DNA from: an uncultured Bacteroides sp. | GTDB lineage: Bacteria; Bacteroidota; Bacteroidia; Bacteroidales; Bacteroidaceae | Length of the DNA stretch: 17,188 nucleotides | Direction of reading: 5' to 3' | Assembly (NCBI RefSeq): GCF_902491285.1 | Contig: NZ_CABUHK010000097.1 | Location: 1 to 17,188 of the forward strand | Part shown: positions 14,502 to 17,188 of the stretch, piece after piece | How the letters are laid out: every line of letters starts with the position of its first letter | Position numbering within the stretch: position 1 is the stretch's first letter | Notes under the pieces: generated by a model | Databases searched by the model: none | What the model saw: only the letters and a program-made list of their open reading frames with translations | What the model was told of the DNA's origin: nothing | Made by a program: the position numbers and the translations under genes

Positions 14502-17030
14502 ATGAATAATCAATTCTCACAAAGAGTTTCCGACATTATCGTCTATAGTAAGGAAGAAGCGAATCGGCTGAGAAGTAGGTACATAGCCCCCGAACACCTG
14601 CTTCTGGGAATGCTCCGTGACGGTGAAGGGAAAGCTATCGAGATATTGTCTAAACTCAACACCAATCTGGCTATAATCAAACAGCAGATTGAAGCTCAAC
14701 TGAAGGCAGAAGCTGATGATATGCTACTGCCTGATGCAGAGGTACCGTTATCTAATGATGCGGCAAAAATATTAAAAATGTGTATTTTAGAAGCACGTGG
14801 AATGAAAAGTAACATCGCTGATACAGAACATGTTCTGTTAGCAATCTTAAGAGAGAAAAACAATATGGCAGCTTCAGTACTTGAAGCTAATGATATAAAT
14901 TACGCAAAAGTGTTGGAGCAAGCCACGTTGCAACCTGATATTAACTCAGGTATGGGATTTCCTGAAGACGATGATGATGAAGAAGAAATGTCTTCTCCCC
15001 GTTCAAGTGGCAGAGGTGGTGACGAACGCCAGCAGGCACAAACCGCTTCCAAAAAGCCGTCTAATGATACACCAGTACTCGATAATTTCGGTACAGATAT
15101 GACAAAAGCGGCAGAAGAAGGGAAATTAGACCCTGTAGTCGGTCGGGAAAAAGAAATCGAACGTCTGGCCCAAATCCTGAGCCGTCGCAAAAAGAATAAT
15201 CCGATCTTGATCGGCGAACCGGGTGTAGGAAAATCAGCAATCGTTGAAGGACTAGCGTTAAGAATCATTCAGAAAAAGGTTTCCCGAATTCTGTTTGACA
15301 AACGAGTAGTAGCCCTTGATATGACAGCCGTGGTAGCCGGAACTAAATATCGCGGACAGTTCGAAGAACGTATTCGTTCCATTCTCAATGAGTTACAGAA
15401 GAATCCGAATGTCATTTTGTTTATTGACGAAATTCATACGATTGTAGGTGCAGGTTCCGCAGCAGGTTCTATGGATGCTGCAAATATGCTGAAACCGGCA
15501 TTGGCAAGAGGAGAAATACAATGTATTGGTGCCACTACCTTGGATGAGTATCGTAAAAATATCGAAAAGGATGGCGCTTTGGAACGTCGTTTCCAGAAAG
15601 TAATAGTGGAACCCACAACTGCAGAAGAAACGCTTCAGATTCTGCGTAATATTAAGGACAAATATGAGGATCATCATAATGTATATTATACAGACGAAGC
15701 ATTAGAAGCATGTGTCAAGCTGACAGATCGCTATATCACAGATCGCAATTTCCCAGATAAGGCCATTGATGCTTTAGATGAAGCCGGTTCACGTGTACAT
15801 CTAACTAATGTCAATGTCCCCAAAGAGATAGAAGAACAGGAAAAACTGATTGAAGAAGCTAAGAATAAGAAAAATGAAGCTGTAAAATCGCAGAACTTCG
15901 AACTTGCGGCTAGTTTCCGAGATAAGGAAAAAGAACTCTCCCTCCAACTGGATGAGATGAAAAAAGAATGGGAAGCTAGTCTGAAGGAAAACAGGCAAAC
16001 TGTTGATGCGGAAGAAATCGCCAATGTGATATCCATGATGTCAGGCATCCCTGTGCAGCGTATGGCGCAAGCTGAAGGCATAAAACTGGCAGGTATGAAA
16101 GAAGACTTGCAGTCTAAAGTCATTGCGCAAGATACAGCAATAGAGAAGCTCGTCAAAGCTATTTTGCGAAGCCGTGTAGGACTGAAAGATCCCAATAAAC
16201 CGATTGGCACATTTATGTTCTTAGGCCCGACAGGAGTTGGTAAGACTCACTTGGCAAAAGAGTTGGCCAAATACATGTTTGGCTCTGCCGATGCGCTGAT
16301 CCGTATAGACATGAGTGAATATATGGAGAAATTTACGGTCTCACGGTTAGTCGGAGCACCTCCGGGATATGTAGGATATGAGGAAGGTGGTCAGTTGACA
16401 GAAAAAGTACGTCGCAAACCATATTCTATCGTATTGCTTGATGAGATAGAAAAAGCACATCCGGATGTATTCAATATCCTGCTTCAAGTAATGGACGAAG
16501 GTCGTTTGACTGACAGTTATGGCAGAATGGTAGACTTCAAAAATACCGTTATTATCATGACTTCCAATATTGGAACCCGTCAGTTAAAAGACTTTGGACG
16601 AGGGGTCGGATTTGCGACACAAAGTCGTCTGGATGACAAAGAATTCTCGCGAAGCGTAATACAAAAGGCTTTGAATAAATCATTCGCACCCGAATTCATT
16701 AATCGTGTAGATGAAATCATAACATTTGACCAACTCTCTTTGGAAGCAATTACAAAGATTATAGACATAGAGTTGAAAGGATTGTATAACAGAATTGAAT
16801 CTATTGGATATAAGCTTGTTATTGAAGATAAAGCAAAAGAATTCATTGCAAGCAAAGGATATGACGTACAATATGGTGCCCGTCCTTTAAAGCGCGCCAT
16901 TCAAGCTTATTTAGAAGATGGGCTATCCGAACTTATCATTTCCTCCTCCTTGAAGGAAGGCGACAGCATCCAAGTCATTCTTAACAAAGAAAAAGGCGAA
17001 TTGGAGATGAAAGTAGTTCCTGCGGAATAG
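14502..17030 (+). CDS. clpC: ClpC, AAA+ unfoldase of the Clp protease
   Basis: This 842-residue Hsp100/ClpC unfoldase uses ATP to unfold proteins and feed them to ClpP in the cytoplasm. The N-domain repeats (about 1-145) are followed by a very acidic linker (DDDDEEE, about 156-162). The first AAA+ domain has Walker A GEPGVGKS (238-245) and Walker B LFIDE (306-310). A short coiled-coil middle domain with a UVR-like motif lies about 440-495 ([17 protein letters not shown]). The second AAA+ domain has Walker A GPTGVGKT (575-582) and Walker B VLLDE (644-648). A VGF tripeptide (702-704) matches the ClpP-docking loop, and the C-terminal domain carries [10 protein letters not shown]. The short middle domain sets it apart from ClpB. 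It stands alone between a good promoter and a strong terminator. Confidence 0.97.
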   Translation: MNNQFSQRVSDIIVYSKEEANRLRSRYIAPEHLLLGMLRDGEGKAIEILSKLNTNLAIIKQQIEAQLKAEADDMLLPDAEVPLSNDAAKILKMCILEARGMKSNIADTEHVLLAILREKNNMAASVLEANDINYAKVLEQATLQPDINSGMGFPEDDDDEEEMSSPRSSGRGGDERQQAQTASKKPSNDTPVLDNFGTDMTKAAEEGKLDPVVGREKEIERLAQILSRRKKNNPILIGEPGVGKSAIVEGLALRIIQKKVSRILFDKRVVALDMTAVVAGTKYRGQFEERIRSILNELQKNPNVILFIDEIHTIVGAGSAAGSMDAANMLKPALARGEIQCIGATTLDEYRKNIEKDGALERRFQKVIVEPTTAEETLQILRNIKDKYEDHHNVYYTDEALEACVKLTDRYITDRNFPDKAIDALDEAGSRVHLTNVNVPKEIEEQEKLIEEAKNKKNEAVKSQNFELAASFRDKEKELSLQLDEMKKEWEASLKENRQTVDAEEIANVISMMSGIPVQRMAQAEGIKLAGMKEDLQSKVIAQDTAIEKLVKAILRSRVGLKDPNKPIGTFMFLGPTGVGKTHLAKELAKYMFGSADALIRIDMSEYMEKFTVSRLVGAPPGYVGYEEGGQLTEKVRRKPYSIVLLDEIEKAHPDVFNILLQVMDEGRLTDSYGRMVDFKNTVIIMTSNIGTRQLKDFGRGVGFATQSRLDDKEFSRSVIQKALNKSFAPEFINRVDEIITFDQLSLEAITKIIDIELKGLYNRIESIGYKLVIEDKAKEFIASKGYDVQYGARPLKRAIQAYLEDGLSELIISSSLKEGDSIQVILNKEKGELEMKVVPAE

Positions 17031-17069
17031 AATTATTTTCAATATAACAGAATCTTAAATATGCCATAA

Positions 17070-17099
17070 TGTCAGACCTTTGGGTCTGGCATTTTTTTT
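17070..17099 (+). terminator. Strong rho-independent terminator after clpC
   Basis: TGTCAGACC (17070-17078) pairs with GGTCTGGCA (17083-17091), with one G-U pair, around a 4-nt TTTG loop, and eight T residues follow (17092-17099). It lies about 40 bp after the clpC stop. ATGCCA at 17061-17066 can also pair with TGGCAT (17087-17092), giving an alternative fold that would break the terminator stem. Confidence 0.9.
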
Positions 17100-17161
17100 G
17101 TCTCTATCTGTGCAAATACAATTAAAATCAATAAATAGATAAACTAAAAAATATACGTATT

Positions 17162-17188
17162 ATGCAAAAAGGTAATATTGGGGTTACA
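17162..17188 (+). CDS. htpG: HtpG (Hsp90) chaperone, first nine codons
   Basis: The window ends nine codons into a frame that begins MQKGNIGVT. I recognise this as the start of Bacteroides HtpG, the bacterial Hsp90 ATP-dependent chaperone. Being beside clpC, another stress chaperone, fits. The 62 bp between the clpC terminator and this ATG must hold its promoter, but I see no convincing -7 element there. No ribosome binding site is seen. The identity rests on nine residues, so it is less certain than the complete genes. Confidence 0.75.

Noticed and set aside
14900..15268. 122-residue minus-strand open frame inside clpC
   Set aside because: It mirrors the acidic linker (Ser-rich run opposite GAT/GAA codons) and the Walker A region of clpC, which is certain.
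17097..17161. Promoter for htpG using TTTG at 17097-17100
   Set aside because: TTTG is the end of the terminator T-tract and no -7 match is found 19-23 bp downstream.

Overview
The window is chromosomal DNA from a member of the Bacteroidales, most likely the genus Bacteroides. Four things point there: a complete Bat (Bacteroides aerotolerance) operon; promoter-like sites of the Bacteroidetes TTTG / TAnnTTTG type; few Shine-Dalgarno sequences; and a gyrA, clpC, htpG neighbourhood whose proteins read like those of Bacteroides. The species cannot be fixed from sequence alone. It looks like core chromosome. I see no insertion sequence, phage gene, integrase, tRNA, rRNA or CRISPR array.

Layout. 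Positions 3-8509 (+) hold eight co-directional genes: a MoxR AAA+ ATPase (5' end outside the window), a DUF58 protein, a BatD-like membrane protein, then batA, batB, batC, batD and batE. A terminator-like hairpin and a promoter-like site follow, then a small helix-turn-helix protein (8638-8928) with a strong terminator. Next is a three-part universal stress protein (9006-10133, +). A bidirectional terminator separates it from a TPR protein gene (10321-11535, -), which lies 32 bp downstream of gyrA (11568-14144, -) and is probably co-transcribed with it. A 357-bp divergent intergenic region leads to clpC (14502-17030, +). After a strong terminator come the first nine codons of htpG (from 17162).

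How the genes fit together. Hydrophobic segments and the positive-inside rule suggest that the Bat products form one trans-envelope assembly. MoxR and DUF58 would be cytoplasmic. BatA and BatB would be membrane-anchored with von Willebrand A domains facing the periplasm. BatC and BatE would supply periplasmic TPR surfaces, and BatE an SH3-like domain. BatD and the BatD-like protein would have periplasmic domains plus related helical tails in the cytoplasm, where the ATPase could reach them. The topology is inference; the link to aerotolerance is known from B. fragilis, and the molecular activity is unresolved.

The most unusual signals are non-coding: (1) the spacers inside the bat operon are built from short tandem repeats with a largely 7-bp period running up to start codons; (2) an 8-G run at the 3' end of the stress-protein gene could switch its C-terminus by slippage; (3) inverted repeats lie between gyrA and clpC and in front of the small HTH gene; (4) the BatD-like gene and batD encode related cytoplasmic tails. 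None of these is proof of a new system.
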